From: Ectobacillus ponti
Lineage (GTDB): Bacteria; Bacillota; Bacilli; Bacillales; Bacillaceae_G
DNA: 64,000 bases
Reading direction: 5' to 3'
Assembly (NCBI RefSeq): GCF_024294785.1
Contig: NZ_JANCLT010000002.1
Span: 310,001 to 374,000, forward strand
Made by a program: the position numbers and the translations under genes. The notes under the pieces were generated by a model. It was not told the DNA's origin. It did not search any database and was given only the letters and a program-made list of their open reading frames with translations. Below are positions 34,866-43,253 of this stretch, in pieces (the stretch's first letter is position 1; each line of letters opens with the position of its first letter).

Positions 34866-35909
34866 CTATTTCTGCACGATTACCGTATGGCCGGCCGCCT
34901 TCTCCAGCCGGTTCATCAAGGCTGCGCCAATTCCTTCACTTGGGAAGGACTCACTGTAAATCACATCCACGCCGGCTGCGTCGAAGGACCGCAGCACATC
35001 ATACAGCTTGGCGGCCACTGTCTCCAGGTCCGCCCGCCGGCCGCAGGCCAGCACCACATCCGCTTCGTAAAAATCTTGATGTTCCGCTGTTGTCAGCACG
35101 CCTGTCTTCAGCCCTTCCGCCTGGCGTTCGCGGACAAGCTGCTGCAGAAATTCTCTTGTTCCGTGCACAATTGCCAGCGGGGCCTTTGGCGCATAGTGGG
35201 TATATTTCATACCGGGAGACTTTGGCTTGGCTGTTTCATCCCGCAGCGCCGCATCCATGCGGACCGGGCCGATGACCTCCTCCAGCTGCTCCTTCGTCAC
35301 ACCGCCCGGCCGTAAAATGGTCGGCACTTCGCTTGTGCAGTCCAGTACGGTTGACTCCACACCCACACCTGTCGCGCCGCCGTCCACAATCCCGGCGATC
35401 TTTCCGTCCAGATCCTCCGCCACATGGACAGCCAGCGTCGGGCTCGGCCGGCCGGAACGGTTCGCGCTTGGCGCAGCAACCGGAACATTCGCCTCTTCAA
35501 TGAGCGCCAGAGCCACCGGATGGTCCGGCATCCGCACCGCCACTGTGGATAATCCGGCTGTCACTTTTTCCGAAATGCCTTCCCGCTTTGGAAAAATAAG
35601 CGTCAGCGGCCCCGGCCAGAAGGCTTCCATCAGCTTGTCCGCCACAGCTGGAATTTCTGCCGCCAACGCCTCCAGCTGCCGCCGGGATGCAATATGTACA
35701 ATCAACGGATTGTCGCTCGGCCGGCCCTTTGCCGCAAATATTTTTGACACCGCTTCATCATTTGTAGCATCCGCCCCCAGGCCATATACCGTTTCAGTTG
35801 GGAATGCCACAGCTTCACCTTGTCGTAAAAGTGACGCTGCTTCCTGAAGTTGTGGATAACTATTTTTATTTTCCACAATGTTATCCACAAACCAATGTTT
35901 TGTGTGCAT
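34866..35909 (-). CDS. ywlC: L-threonylcarbamoyladenylate synthase (Sua5/YwlC)
   Basis: 347 residues, matching the long Sua5 form with an N-terminal YrdC domain and a C-terminal Sua5 domain. AVAFPTETVYGLGADA, AAKGRPSDNPLIVHI and SANRSGRPSPT line the YrdC active site; the C-terminal domain starts near SPGMKYTHYAPKAPL. It makes the TC-AMP precursor of t6A37 in tRNA. The ATG at 35909 is preferred by comparison with YwlC; a frame to 35996 exists but crosses DnaA boxes. Two DnaA boxes lie inside its 5' coding region. Confidence 0.95.
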   Translation of the reverse strand: MHTKHWFVDNIVENKNSYPQLQEAASLLRQGEAVAFPTETVYGLGADATNDEAVSKIFAAKGRPSDNPLIVHIASRRQLEALAAEIPAVADKLMEAFWPGPLTLIFPKREGISEKVTAGLSTVAVRMPDHPVALALIEEANVPVAAPSANRSGRPSPTLAVHVAEDLDGKIAGIVDGGATGVGVESTVLDCTSEVPTILRPGGVTKEQLEEVIGPVRMDAALRDETAKPKSPGMKYTHYAPKAPLAIVHGTREFLQQLVRERQAEGLKTGVLTTAEHQDFYEADVVLACGRRADLETVAAKLYDVLRSFDAAGVDVIYSESFPSEGIGAALMNRLEKAAGHTVIVQK

Positions 35910-36379
35910 ATCTTTTCCAGCCTCTTTCCTCAATAAAATCCTTATTTCTTCAGTGTACCCTGTGAGAATCGGAAAACACAAACAAGGTTTATCCACATTT
36001 TGTGGATAAACCTTACGAATCTGTGGGTAACTCTGTTGATAGCTGACAATTCAGTAAGCTTGCTCCCGGCTGCTTCATCCCTGCCTGAAAGTGCGGAATT
36101 TCAGCCAACTGAGGCGGAATTTCGTCCGTATCCGCTGCCTGGAACCCGAATAAGCGGAATAATGGCAGCGCATCAGGCATGGTTGTAATTAGATACATAC
36201 AGGTTACACCCCGTTCCTGCATTTGCTGGAGATAGATCTCCAACAGCTGAAGCAGCATCCCCTTATCCACAGACGGGGATAAGATCATCGACCGCAGCAG
36301 GCCGACTGAACCTGCTTGTTCACAGCCAATGGTGGCCTGAATCGCCCCATCCTGCTCCAGCAGCATAAAATGTGGATAT
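35851..36379. promoter_or_regulatory. DnaA-box cluster at ywlC/ywlB
   Basis: Five perfect TTATCCACA boxes: 35851-35859 (minus), 35881-35889 (plus), 35989-35997 (plus), 36001-36009 (minus) and 36263-36271 (plus). There are also one-mismatch boxes at 36022-36030 and 36371-36379. The pair at 35989/36001 is face to face with a 3-bp gap. DnaA binding at the ywlC region is established in B. subtilis as an oriC-distal cluster that tunes initiation, so this looks like the conserved counterpart. Confidence 0.85.
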
Positions 36380-36474
36380 ATCCGCTGAACCCGTTCATCA
36401 ACAGGACCTGCCTGCCCCAAAAATTCCAGCAGCCGCGGCACATCCTCTCTTCGTGCAAAGCGTATCTCCGGCAT
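36013..36474 (-). CDS. ywlB: GNAT family acetyltransferase (YwlB-like)
   Basis: 153 residues. It has the GNAT N-terminal strand-helix MPEIRFARREDVPRLLEFLG, a middle GSVGLLRSMILSPSVDKGM that fits the acetyl-CoA loop, and a C-terminal LFRLFGFQAAD strand. The substrate is unknown. Position between ywlC and spoIIR is that of ywlB. GGGAGG seven nt upstream sets the ATG. The DnaA-box cluster extends through this gene. Confidence 0.88.
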   Translation of the reverse strand: MPEIRFARREDVPRLLEFLGQAGPVDERVQRIYPHFMLLEQDGAIQATIGCEQAGSVGLLRSMILSPSVDKGMLLQLLEIYLQQMQERGVTCMYLITTMPDALPLFRLFGFQAADTDEIPPQLAEIPHFQAGMKQPGASLLNCQLSTELPTDS

Positions 36475-36528
36475 CCTTTCGCCTCCCTCTCTGCTTCTAT
36501 CCTATGAGAGGGAGGACAAGCTTAGAAC

Positions 36529-37323
36529 TCAGCGGGAGAATAAAGAATGGAAAGCGTCCACGAGGAAGAAGCGCACTTCCGTTTCCTTTTCTTCCTTCAC
36601 GAATTCCGGTTTTTCCTCTGTGGCAGGCTCTTCGTCAGCTGTGCTGGCTTCAATCTCCTTCAGCAGCTTTTCCTCCTGCATCGTACGGGCCTTCGCCGCT
36701 TTTACCGTCTTCTTCACAGCCTTCTTTTCCTGCTTTGGCTGCTCCTTCGGCTGTTCTTGCTCCATTGCCGCTTTCTCCTCAGCCGGTTCCTGTACAGGCT
36801 CTTCTGTTTCCTGCTTCTTCGCAATCGCCGTGCCGCTTGCAAAATCCAGGAAGCAAAGCGGCGGGAACAGGACGCACCACCAGTTGGCGCCTGCTCCTTC
36901 ACCGAGCGTTACCAGCACTGCCTCATACTCGCCTGCGGGATAAATGAAATTGCCGTACACCTTTGTCGGAAACTTAACATGCTTGCCGAACTCAACCTTG
37001 AAGCCTTGCTTGCTGCCTTCCTCCTTCAGCACCGCTGCCACGGTCTGCTCGATTTCCGGCAGACGGCTTTGGATGACGCGGCGCGCATCCTCGAAGGATT
37101 TCAAGTCCTGCACCCATGTATCAATCTGTGCCTTCACCCGGTCGCGCACCTTGCGCTTTAACGCCTGATCCTGCTCAGAATCACTGTTTGCCAGAATGCG
37201 GAGGCGGATAGCCTCATTTGGAATCTTAATAGAGCTTGCTTGTGCTGCTGTATATCCAAAATGCGCTGTCAACTGCGCACCGATTACTAAAAGTAACAAG
37301 AAAGCGATGATCTGTTTTTTCAT
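36529..37323 (-). CDS. spoIIR: Stage II sporulation protein R
   Basis: 264 residues from the ATG at 37323 (MKKQIIAFLLLLVIGAQL, a signal peptide). The conserved region includes IPNEAIRLRILANSDSEQDQ, KFPTKVYGNFIYPAGEYEAV and GEGAGANWWCVLFPPLCFLD. It then has a Glu/Lys-rich stretch of about 80 residues (AKKQETEEPVQ onward) before the typical end EVRFFLVDAFHSLF. It is secreted from the forespore and triggers SpoIIGA to process pro-sigma-E. It has a sigma-F promoter. The linker makes it longer than the B. subtilis protein. Confidence 0.95.
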   Translation of the reverse strand: MKKQIIAFLLLLVIGAQLTAHFGYTAAQASSIKIPNEAIRLRILANSDSEQDQALKRKVRDRVKAQIDTWVQDLKSFEDARRVIQSRLPEIEQTVAAVLKEEGSKQGFKVEFGKHVKFPTKVYGNFIYPAGEYEAVLVTLGEGAGANWWCVLFPPLCFLDFASGTAIAKKQETEEPVQEPAEEKAAMEQEQPKEQPKQEKKAVKKTVKAAKARTMQEEKLLKEIEASTADEEPATEEKPEFVKEEKETEVRFFLVDAFHSLFSR

Positions 37324-37349
37324 TTCTCTCCCCGTCCCTTCCTGTCCAT

Positions 37350-37379
37350 CAGTGTAGCCAGGTTGGGGTGGGTCTAAAC
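37350..37379 (-). promoter_or_regulatory. Sigma-F promoter of spoIIR
   Basis: On the minus strand GTTTA (37379-37375), 15 bp, GGCTACACTG (37359-37350), matching the sigma-F -10 GGnnAnAnTR at every fixed position and the -35 at 4 of 5. The predicted start is about 20 nt before the ATG at 37323. spoIIR is a known sigma-F gene in B. subtilis. Confidence 0.8.
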
Positions 37380-37459
37380 TAGCAATTTGAAAATCTAGCG
37401 GAATTTTTTCAGCGGTCTGCTTCTCTTGGTCCATCCAGCAGCCCGCTCTTCAAAAATCG

Positions 37460-37487
37460 GTTGTGCCCGGAAAGCTCCGGACACAAC
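37460..37487 (-). terminator. prmC terminator
   Basis: Stem GTTGTG-CCGGA with TCCGG-CACAAC (37460-37487), one mismatch, followed on the minus strand by CGATTTTTG. It is 6 nt past the prmC stop. Confidence 0.8.
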
Positions 37488-37493
37488 TATCTG

Positions 37494-38342
37494 TTATTGC
37501 ACAGCAAATACCATCCGGTCCTTGCCGTTGATGTCGTAGACAACCTCCGCCTGCGCATCAGGGAACGTTGCCTCCAGCATACCCTTCACGTCAGCGCCCT
37601 GGCCCGCGCCCACCTCAAATGCCACAAGGAAGGAGTGTGACAGCACCTGCGGCAGCTCCACCATGAAACGGCGGTAGAAGTCCAGACCGTCCTCGCCGCC
37701 CACCAAGGCGCGCACCGGCTCATGCTCCTTCACGACCTCAGAGAGCCCCAGCCACTCCTCATGCGGAATGTAGGGCGGGTTGGACACGACCACGTCCAGC
37801 TTCCTGCCGGACTGCAGGAACGGGCTCAGCAGGTCACCGTGGTAAAAGGTGACGCGAGCCCCAAGCTCCTCCGCGTTTTGCCGCGCCACCTCAAGGGATT
37901 CCGGCGCGATGTCCACAGTCGCGACCTGCAAATTCGGATTCTCCAGCGCCAGCGTAATGGCAATTGCGCCGCTGCCCGTGCCGATGTCGGCCACCCGCAG
38001 CGCCTGCTTGCCCCACTTCTTCTCAATGCGCTCCAGCACGCCGACAATGAGCTCCTCCGTTTCCGGGCGCGGAATGAGAACCTCTTGATTGACGGTGAAC
38101 CTTCGTCCGTAAAACCATTCATAGCCGATGAGATACTGTACCGGTATACCTTCTCCGTGCTGTTGCACAAGCTTTTGAAACTCCTCCTGCTGTTCGGCTG
38201 GCAGCTCTTCCCGCAAATTCATAAGCATGCCCGTCCGATTCGTGCCCAGCACATGGCACAGCAGCAGCTCGCCCGCGTTCTCATCGCGCCCATGGGCAAG
38301 CAAAAAAGAAGAAGCCCATTTCAGGGCTTCGAAGATCCGCAT
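37494..38342 (-). CDS. prmC: Release factor glutamine methyltransferase
   Basis: 282 residues. N-terminal helical domain ([20 protein letters not shown]), then a Rossmann methyltransferase with [16 protein letters not shown] for SAM and VVSNPPYIP for the glutamine side chain. It methylates the GGQ motif of release factors. Its start overlaps the prfA stop by one base (TAATG), so enzyme and substrate are coupled. Confidence 0.97.
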   Translation of the reverse strand: MRIFEALKWASSFLLAHGRDENAGELLLCHVLGTNRTGMLMNLREELPAEQQEEFQKLVQQHGEGIPVQYLIGYEWFYGRRFTVNQEVLIPRPETEELIVGVLERIEKKWGKQALRVADIGTGSGAIAITLALENPNLQVATVDIAPESLEVARQNAEELGARVTFYHGDLLSPFLQSGRKLDVVVSNPPYIPHEEWLGLSEVVKEHEPVRALVGGEDGLDFYRRFMVELPQVLSHSFLVAFEVGAGQGADVKGMLEATFPDAQAEVVYDINGKDRMVFAVQ

Positions 38343-39409
38343 TACTCGGCAGCCTCCATCCGCTTTGCCTGATCGTCCATGATGAGGGCGTTGATGAAAT
38401 CATCCAATTTGCCCTGCAGGATTTGATCCAGCTTTTGAATCGTCAAACCGATGCGGTGGTCGGTTACACGGTTTTGCGGGAAGTTGTACGTACGGATGCG
38501 CTCGGAGCGGTCGCCTGTGCCGACTGCTTGCTTGCGGTTCTGGTCATACTCCGCCTGCGCTTCCTGCTGGAACTTATCGTACACGCGGGCGCGAAGCACC
38601 TTCATCGCCTTTTCCTTGTTCTTGATCTGTGATTTCTCATCCTGGCAGGATACAACAGTGCCTGTCGGAATGTGTGTCAGACGTACAGCAGACATGGTTG
38701 TGTTCACGCTCTGTCCGCCCGGTCCGCTGGATGCGAATGTGTCCACACGGATATCCTTTTCGTGAATCTCAACTTCCACTTCCTCCGCTTCCGGCAGAAC
38801 AGCCACTGTTGCGGTGGAGGTATGAATGCGGCCGCCGGACTCTGTTTCCGGCACACGCTGCACGCGGTGGGCGCCATTTTCAAATTTCAGCTTGGAAAAT
38901 GCGCCTGTTCCGTTAATCATGAAGATAATTTCCTTATAGCCGCCAAGCTCTGTATAGCTGGCTTCAATAATGTCGGACTTCCAGCCCTGCGCCTCTGCGT
39001 AACGGCTGTACATCTTATAGAGGTCAACCGCAAACAAGGCCGCTTCATCACCGCCGGCCGCACCGCGGATTTCCACGATAACGTTCTTATCGTCGTTCGG
39101 GTCCTTTGGCACAAGCAAAATCTTCAGGCGGTCGGACAGCTGCTGATCCTGCTCCTCCAGCTCAGAAATTTCTTCCTTTACCATATCGCGCATGTCCGGG
39201 TCCAGCTTGTCTTCCAGCATGGCCTTTGCATCCTGCAGCTGTTCGCGCACAGCCTTGTATTCACGGTAGGCTTCCACCGTTTCTTGAATGTCGGATTGTT
39301 CTTTGGAATACTCGCGAAGCTTCTTCGGGTCGCTGACAACCTCCGGATCGCTCAGGAGTTCATTTAATTTATCATATCGGCTTTCAATCGCCTGTAAACG
39401 ATCAAACAC
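38342..39409 (-). CDS. prfA: Peptide chain release factor 1
   Basis: 355 residues. It has GGQ in [20 protein letters not shown], the PxT-type codon-recognition region and the usual N-terminal helices ([20 protein letters not shown]). The GTG at 39409 is chosen as start since GAGGTG lies 6 nt before it; a TTG six codons upstream has no ribosome site. It terminates at UAA and UAG. Confidence 0.97.
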   Translation of the reverse strand: MFDRLQAIESRYDKLNELLSDPEVVSDPKKLREYSKEQSDIQETVEAYREYKAVREQLQDAKAMLEDKLDPDMRDMVKEEISELEEQDQQLSDRLKILLVPKDPNDDKNVIVEIRGAAGGDEAALFAVDLYKMYSRYAEAQGWKSDIIEASYTELGGYKEIIFMINGTGAFSKLKFENGAHRVQRVPETESGGRIHTSTATVAVLPEAEEVEVEIHEKDIRVDTFASSGPGGQSVNTTMSAVRLTHIPTGTVVSCQDEKSQIKNKEKAMKVLRARVYDKFQQEAQAEYDQNRKQAVGTGDRSERIRTYNFPQNRVTDHRIGLTIQKLDQILQGKLDDFINALIMDDQAKRMEAAE

Positions 39410-39445
39410 GTTTTTCACCTCGGTCAAATTGAGTCTTTAACCTTA

Positions 39446-39475
39446 AGTATATGACATAAGCCTATGGAAAGGCAA
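39446..39475 (-). promoter_or_regulatory. prfA-prmC promoter
   Basis: On the minus strand TTGCCT (39475-39470), 18 bp, TATACT (39451-39446), about 37 nt before the GTG start. Confidence 0.7.
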
Positions 39476-39661
39476 TAAAGCAGCTGGATTCTGTCATTCT
39501 GTATAACTCCTGTTACTTTTGTAAGAAAACATGGCTCTTTACGATAAAGCGATGACAAAGCCGCTGCATTTCCATAACATTCCACATGATCTTCGAAAGA
39601 CCTGTTACAGTAAGGATAAGCAACACCCCCCAACAAATAAAAATGAAGGAGAGTGTTGAAT

Positions 39662-40132
39662 ATGTTGGAAAAAGTAAAAGCAGTATTCGGACAAGGTGTA
39701 ACTGCAGAAATTCGTCTCCCAAAGGATACATACGAGCTTGGTGAGACAATCGTTGGAGACATTGTGGTGAAGGGCGCAAAACGGAAGGCAGTACTGATTG
39801 AGGGAGCCGCAGTTGTATTTGCACCGCTGGGCTTGGACAAGGATGCGAAGGCGCGGCTGATGCCGGTCAAGCAGCGTTCCTTCCCGGTTGGCGCAGAGGA
39901 AGCTATGTTTGTTCCGTTCTCCTACAGCATCCCCGCCGACTTGGACATCAAGAGGGACAGCGCCGCCTATGAGCTGACGGCGAAGCTGATGGTGGACAGC
40001 CGCTGGGAGGACTATGGCTCAGCACAGCTTCAGCTGACGCTTCCGGACAACGGCGAACCGCAGGACCACCTGCCCTACGAGGATCCGGCAAACATCTATT
40101 TGGATGAATTGAAGGCTCGCAAGCCATTTTAG
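39662..40132 (+). CDS. SpoOM-like arrestin-fold sporulation-control protein
   Basis: 156 residues from the ATG at 39662 (MLEKVKAVFGQGVTAEIRLP), nine nt after AAGGAGA; a TTG at 39653 is the alternative. The pattern fits the SpoOM/sporulation-control family (GETIVGDIVVKGAKRKAVLIE, FPVGAEEAMFVPFSYSIPAD), a beta-sandwich related to arrestins and linked to Spo0A phase progression. It is divergent from prfA. Shorter than B. subtilis SpoOM, so a family member rather than an ortholog. Confidence 0.85.
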   Translation: MLEKVKAVFGQGVTAEIRLPKDTYELGETIVGDIVVKGAKRKAVLIEGAAVVFAPLGLDKDAKARLMPVKQRSFPVGAEEAMFVPFSYSIPADLDIKRDSAAYELTAKLMVDSRWEDYGSAQLQLTLPDNGEPQDHLPYEDPANIYLDELKARKPF

Positions 40133-40159
40133 GCTGATATAAAAAACAGAAGGGCCGGG

Positions 40160-40288
40160 GCTGTTTCCTACAATTCAGAGATTCATTCCTACAATTCAAA
40201 CTGCCTTTCCTACAATTCGCCGGCCTCTTCCTACAATTCAAACTGCCTTTCCTACAATTCACCGGGACTTTCCTACAATTCATCCCGA
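40160..40288. repeat. Array D: 21 bp tandem repeats (TTTCCTACAATTC family)
   Basis: Six units with TACAA at 40169, 40190, 40211, 40232, 40253 and 40274, exactly 21 bp apart. It sits between the stop of the SpoOM-like gene and the tdk terminator. Same orientation as arrays A-C. Confidence 0.92.
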
Positions 40289-40303
40289 GAACAACCGAAA
40301 AAA

Positions 40304-40332
40304 GAAACCCGCCTCTTACAAAGGCGGGTTCT
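40304..40332 (-). terminator. tdk terminator
   Basis: AACCCGCC (40306-40313) pairs with GGCGGGTT (40323-40330); on the minus strand TTTCTTTTTT follows. The tdk stop codon lies in the loop. Confidence 0.88.
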
Positions 40333-40888
40333 TATGGTGCTTGCGGCATACAGGATAGTATGTATCGTTGCCGCCAATCTGGATTTGCTCGCCTGTGTAG
40401 ACCGGTCTGCCCTGCCCGTCCACGCGGAGGTTCATGACAGCCTTCTTGGCACAGAACCAGCAAATGGTTTTCATTTCTTCGATCTTGTCCGCATACAGCA
40501 GCATATATTTGCTGCCCTCAAACAGCTGGTTCTGGAAGTCATTCTTCAGGCCAAAGCCCATGACCGGAATGTCCAGCTCATCGACAATCTGTGCCAGCTG
40601 CTTCACGTGCTGTTCACTCACGAACTGCACCTCGTCAATGAGAACGCAGTATGGCTTCACTTCTGCTTCGGCTACCGCTCCGAAAATGTTTGTGTCGGCA
40701 AAAATAGGGATGGCCTGGCGGCGCAGCCCGATGCGGCTGGAGACGAAGCCGACTTCATCGCGGTTATCAATGCCTGATGTGAAAATCATGACAGGCTTGT
40801 TCTGCTCCTCGTAGTTATGGGCTACCTTCAGAATCTCGATGGATTTGCCGCTGTTCATCGCGCCGTATCGAAAGAATAACTGTGCCAT
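40316..40888 (-). CDS. tdk: Thymidine kinase
   Basis: 190 residues starting [20 protein letters not shown] with the P-loop, [16 protein letters not shown] as the Walker B/Mg site, and a Cys4-type zinc lasso ([14 protein letters not shown] to PVCRKHH). It phosphorylates thymidine for salvage. The ATG at 40888 has GGTGG six nt upstream; a GTG five codons before is less likely. Flanked by repeat array D and the tandem hairpin elements. Confidence 0.96.
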   Translation of the reverse strand: MAQLFFRYGAMNSGKSIEILKVAHNYEEQNKPVMIFTSGIDNRDEVGFVSSRIGLRRQAIPIFADTNIFGAVAEAEVKPYCVLIDEVQFVSEQHVKQLAQIVDELDIPVMGFGLKNDFQNQLFEGSKYMLLYADKIEEMKTICWFCAKKAVMNLRVDGQGRPVYTGEQIQIGGNDTYYPVCRKHHKNPPL

Positions 40889-40953
40889 TGTCGTCCACCA
40901 CACCTTTTACAAATATATATATGAGACGGAGCTGGCTCCGCTTTTCTTCATAT

Positions 40954-41192
40954 CCAGTTCCGCAGGCTAGCCCACTGCCAGGGAGAACCCTGCTCCATAA
41001 AAGGAAAAAAGCGCCTTTTAACGGCCGGAACCTCCCTTCGGTGAGCCAAGCAAGCCCCCTCCGCTTTTCTTCATAGTCCAGCTGCAGCAGCCAGCCATCT
41101 GCCAGGGAGAACCTCCGACACAGAGAGGCAAAAAGCGCCTCTCAGGTCGGAGAACCTCCCTTCTGATGGCTAAACGGGCTGCTTCCGCTTTT
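40954..41192 (-). ncRNA. Two tandem structured-RNA-like hairpin elements
   Basis: Two copies about 115 bp apart (about 40954-41063 and 41076-41192), each folding into one long interrupted hairpin. Copy near rpmE: GGCTGC/GCAGCC, GATGGCT/AGCCATC, GGGAG/CTCCC, CTCCGAC/GTCGGAG, GAGAGGC/GCCTCTC. Copy near tdk: AGCC/GGCT, GTGAGCC/AGCCCAC, GGGAG/CTCCC, CCTTTTA/TAAAAGG. Several stems differ in sequence but keep pairing. ATGAAGAAAAGCGGAG flanks the copies. It lies after the rpmE terminator and before tdk; no ORF fits. Family not recognised. Confidence 0.7.
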
Positions 41193-41200
41193 CATATAAA

Positions 41201-41235
41201 AAAGCAGGCAAGCGGTTTTCGCACTTGCCTGCTTT
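41201..41235 (-). terminator. rpmE terminator
   Basis: AAAGCAGGCAAG (41201-41212) and CTTGCCTGCTTT (41224-41235) make a 12-bp perfect stem; TTTTT continues on the minus strand. About 10 nt past the rpmE stop. Confidence 0.93.
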
Positions 41236-41245
41236 GATTCTACTA

Positions 41246-41491
41246 TTACTTAAGACCGTATTTTTTGTTGAAACGATCAACGCGGCCATCTGCAGAAGCG
41301 AACTTCTGACGTCCTGTGTAGAACGGGTGAGAAGAGGAACTGATTTCCACCTTGATCAGTGGATACGTTTGACCGTCTTCCCATTCGATAGTTTCGCTAG
41401 CACGTTGTGTAGAACCGCTCAAGAATTTGAAGCCAGTGTTCACATCCATGTAAACAACCTTGCGATAATTCGGATGAATTCCTGCTTTCAT
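41246..41491 (-). CDS. rpmE2: Ribosomal protein L31 type B
   Basis: 81 residues ([20 protein letters not shown]). It has the type B insertion [20 protein letters not shown] and lacks the CxxC zinc pair of type A L31. The C-terminus [17 protein letters not shown] is like the type A protein. It sits at the rpmE locus between tdk and rho. AAGGAGATG sets the ATG at 41491; longer frames start inside the leader. Being zinc-free, the ribosome does not need zinc for this protein. Confidence 0.95.
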   Translation of the reverse strand: MKAGIHPNYRKVVYMDVNTGFKFLSGSTQRASETIEWEDGQTYPLIKVEISSSSHPFYTGRQKFASADGRVDRFNKKYGLK

Positions 41492-41533
41492 TCTTTTCAT
41501 CTCCTTCCGCCCTGAATCATTCGAAACAGAGTT

Positions 41534-41618
41534 TTTCATCGCGCCATGCTTTGGGTACATAGCGTCATTGATGAAACACACATAAGTGGATTATACCAAT
41601 TCGACATATATTTTGCAA
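41534..41618 (-). promoter_or_regulatory. rpmE promoter and leader hairpin
   Basis: Promoter on the minus strand: TTGCAA (41618-41613), 17 bp, TATAAT (41595-41590). In the leader TTTCATC (41570-41576 region) pairs with GATGAAA (41534-41540 region), with an inner GCxATG/CATxGC stem. Position and form suggest an L31 autoregulatory leader (inference). Confidence 0.65.
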
Positions 41619-41634
41619 CTGCCTGTTTTTAACA

Positions 41635-42912
41635 CTATTTGGACGTTACGACACCCTTTTGCTCAGTGCCGACGAGGCTGAAAAACTCTTCGTTGGACTT
41701 CGTCTTCTTGAGGCTGCGGATGAAGCGCTCAGTGAAGTCATGTGTATCGTTCATGGTCTTGCGGATCGCCCATAGCTTATCCAATTGCTCTTTAGGCAGC
41801 AGCAGCTCTTCCTTGCGCGTGCCGGAGCGGCGGATGTCGATGGCCGGGAAGATGCGGCGCTCGGCCAAACCGCGGTCGAGGTGCAGCTCCATGTTTCCTG
41901 TTCCCTTGAACTCTTCATAGATGACGTCATCCATGCGGGAGCCTGTGTCCACGAGAGCCGTAGCCAGGATGGTCAAACTTCCGCCTTCCTCGATGTTGCG
42001 GGCTGCGCCGAAGAAGCGCTTCGGACGGTGGAATGCCGCCGGGTCGATACCGCCGGACAGCGTGCGGCCGCTTGGCGGAATGACCAGGTTGTAGGCCCGG
42101 GCCAGACGGGTGATGCTGTCCATCAGGATGATTACATCTTTCTTATGCTCTACGAGGCGCATGGCGCGCTCCAGTACAAGCTCTGCCACCTTGATGTGGT
42201 TTTCCGGCACTTCGTCAAATGTAGAGCTGACTACGTCGCCGGAACCGCCGACAAAGCGTTCAATATCCGTTACTTCCTCCGGGCGCTCGTCAATGAGCAG
42301 CACGATGAGCTCTGCTTCCGGATGGTTTGTTTTGATGCTGTGGGCAATCTCTTTAATCAATTCTGTTTTCCCTGCTTTTGGCGGCGCCACAATCAAGCCG
42401 CGCTGTCCAAAGCCGACCGGGGCAATCAGGTCCATCAAACGGGTGGACACCTTGTTATTTTCTGTTTCCAGCGTCATATGACGGTTTGGATATAATGGCG
42501 TCAAGCCTGGGAAGTGCACGCGCTCCTTCGCGGATTCCGGGTCGTCCCCGTTCACTGCTTCCACCTGCAGCAAGCCGAAGTAGCGTTCATTTTCCTTTGG
42601 CGGACGCACTTTTCCTGATACTTTATCACCGTTACGTAAGTCGAAGCGTCGAATTTGCGATGCGGAGATGTAGATGTCTTCTGAGCTTGGAGAGTAGTTG
42701 ATTGGACGTAAGAAGCCGAATCCTTCCGACTGGATGATTTCCAGCACGCCTTCCATGAAGAAATAACCTTCTTTTTCTGCCTGTGCCTTTAAGATGGCAA
42801 AAACCAGTTCCTTTTTGGTGAGCTTGCTGTAATAGGAAATTTTAAATCCTTTTGCGTGCTCGTACAGTTCTTTAAGTTTCATATTCTCTAATGCTGAAAT
42901 TGTCAGGTTCAT
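41635..42912 (-). CDS. rho: Transcription termination factor Rho
   Basis: 425 residues. N-terminal Rho domain ([20 protein letters not shown]), cold-shock-like RNA-binding domain ([20 protein letters not shown]), then a RecA-type ATPase with P-loop [15 protein letters not shown] and Walker [15 protein letters not shown]. It is a hexameric helicase for factor-dependent termination. The ribosome site (GGTG) is weak, which may fit autoregulation. Between rpmE and glpX as in B. subtilis. Confidence 0.97.
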   Translation of the reverse strand: MNLTISALENMKLKELYEHAKGFKISYYSKLTKKELVFAILKAQAEKEGYFFMEGVLEIIQSEGFGFLRPINYSPSSEDIYISASQIRRFDLRNGDKVSGKVRPPKENERYFGLLQVEAVNGDDPESAKERVHFPGLTPLYPNRHMTLETENNKVSTRLMDLIAPVGFGQRGLIVAPPKAGKTELIKEIAHSIKTNHPEAELIVLLIDERPEEVTDIERFVGGSGDVVSSTFDEVPENHIKVAELVLERAMRLVEHKKDVIILMDSITRLARAYNLVIPPSGRTLSGGIDPAAFHRPKRFFGAARNIEEGGSLTILATALVDTGSRMDDVIYEEFKGTGNMELHLDRGLAERRIFPAIDIRRSGTRKEELLLPKEQLDKLWAIRKTMNDTHDFTERFIRSLKKTKSNEEFFSLVGTEQKGVVTSK

Positions 42913-43012
42913 GCAAACACCACACTTTATTGAGTTCTTATTTGTTTATGGAATGTTGAAAGGCGGAAGGTTTTTGGAAAGGCAGGTACATTCAGTTTGA
43001 TTAATATTCCCT

Positions 43013-43042
43013 ATTGTAACCTCAATTTCTAGTTTTAATCAA
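43013..43042 (-). promoter_or_regulatory. Likely rho promoter
   Basis: On the minus strand TTGATT (43042-43037), 18 bp, TACAAT (43018-43013), giving a leader of about 100 nt. The 341-nt gap 42913-43253 has no gene. It also holds the palindrome GGGCTGGTCC/GGACCAGCCC (43225-43244), a probable glpX terminator without a strong T-run. Confidence 0.6.
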
Positions 43043-43253
43043 TGAAAACCTTTGGAATTGGCGGGCAGGGTTCCATAAAAGACCTTTTTTTGGATGAAGC
43101 TTTGCGGCTTGGGGCGTGTATATTTCTTACAAGGATGCCCTTAGTATTTTCGCGGTTCAGCGGGAAAACCCTCTTTCCAAACCAATTTTTTGTATTTTTT
43201 TCCAATCAAACCACAAAGGGAAGAGGGCTGGTCCGGACCAGCCCCCGCGTGCA

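Noticed and set aside
39948-40283. Small protein made of NCRK repeats on the minus strand over array D
   Set aside because: It is simply the 21-bp repeat read in an open frame, with no ribosome site; the same frame effect occurs in the other arrays.
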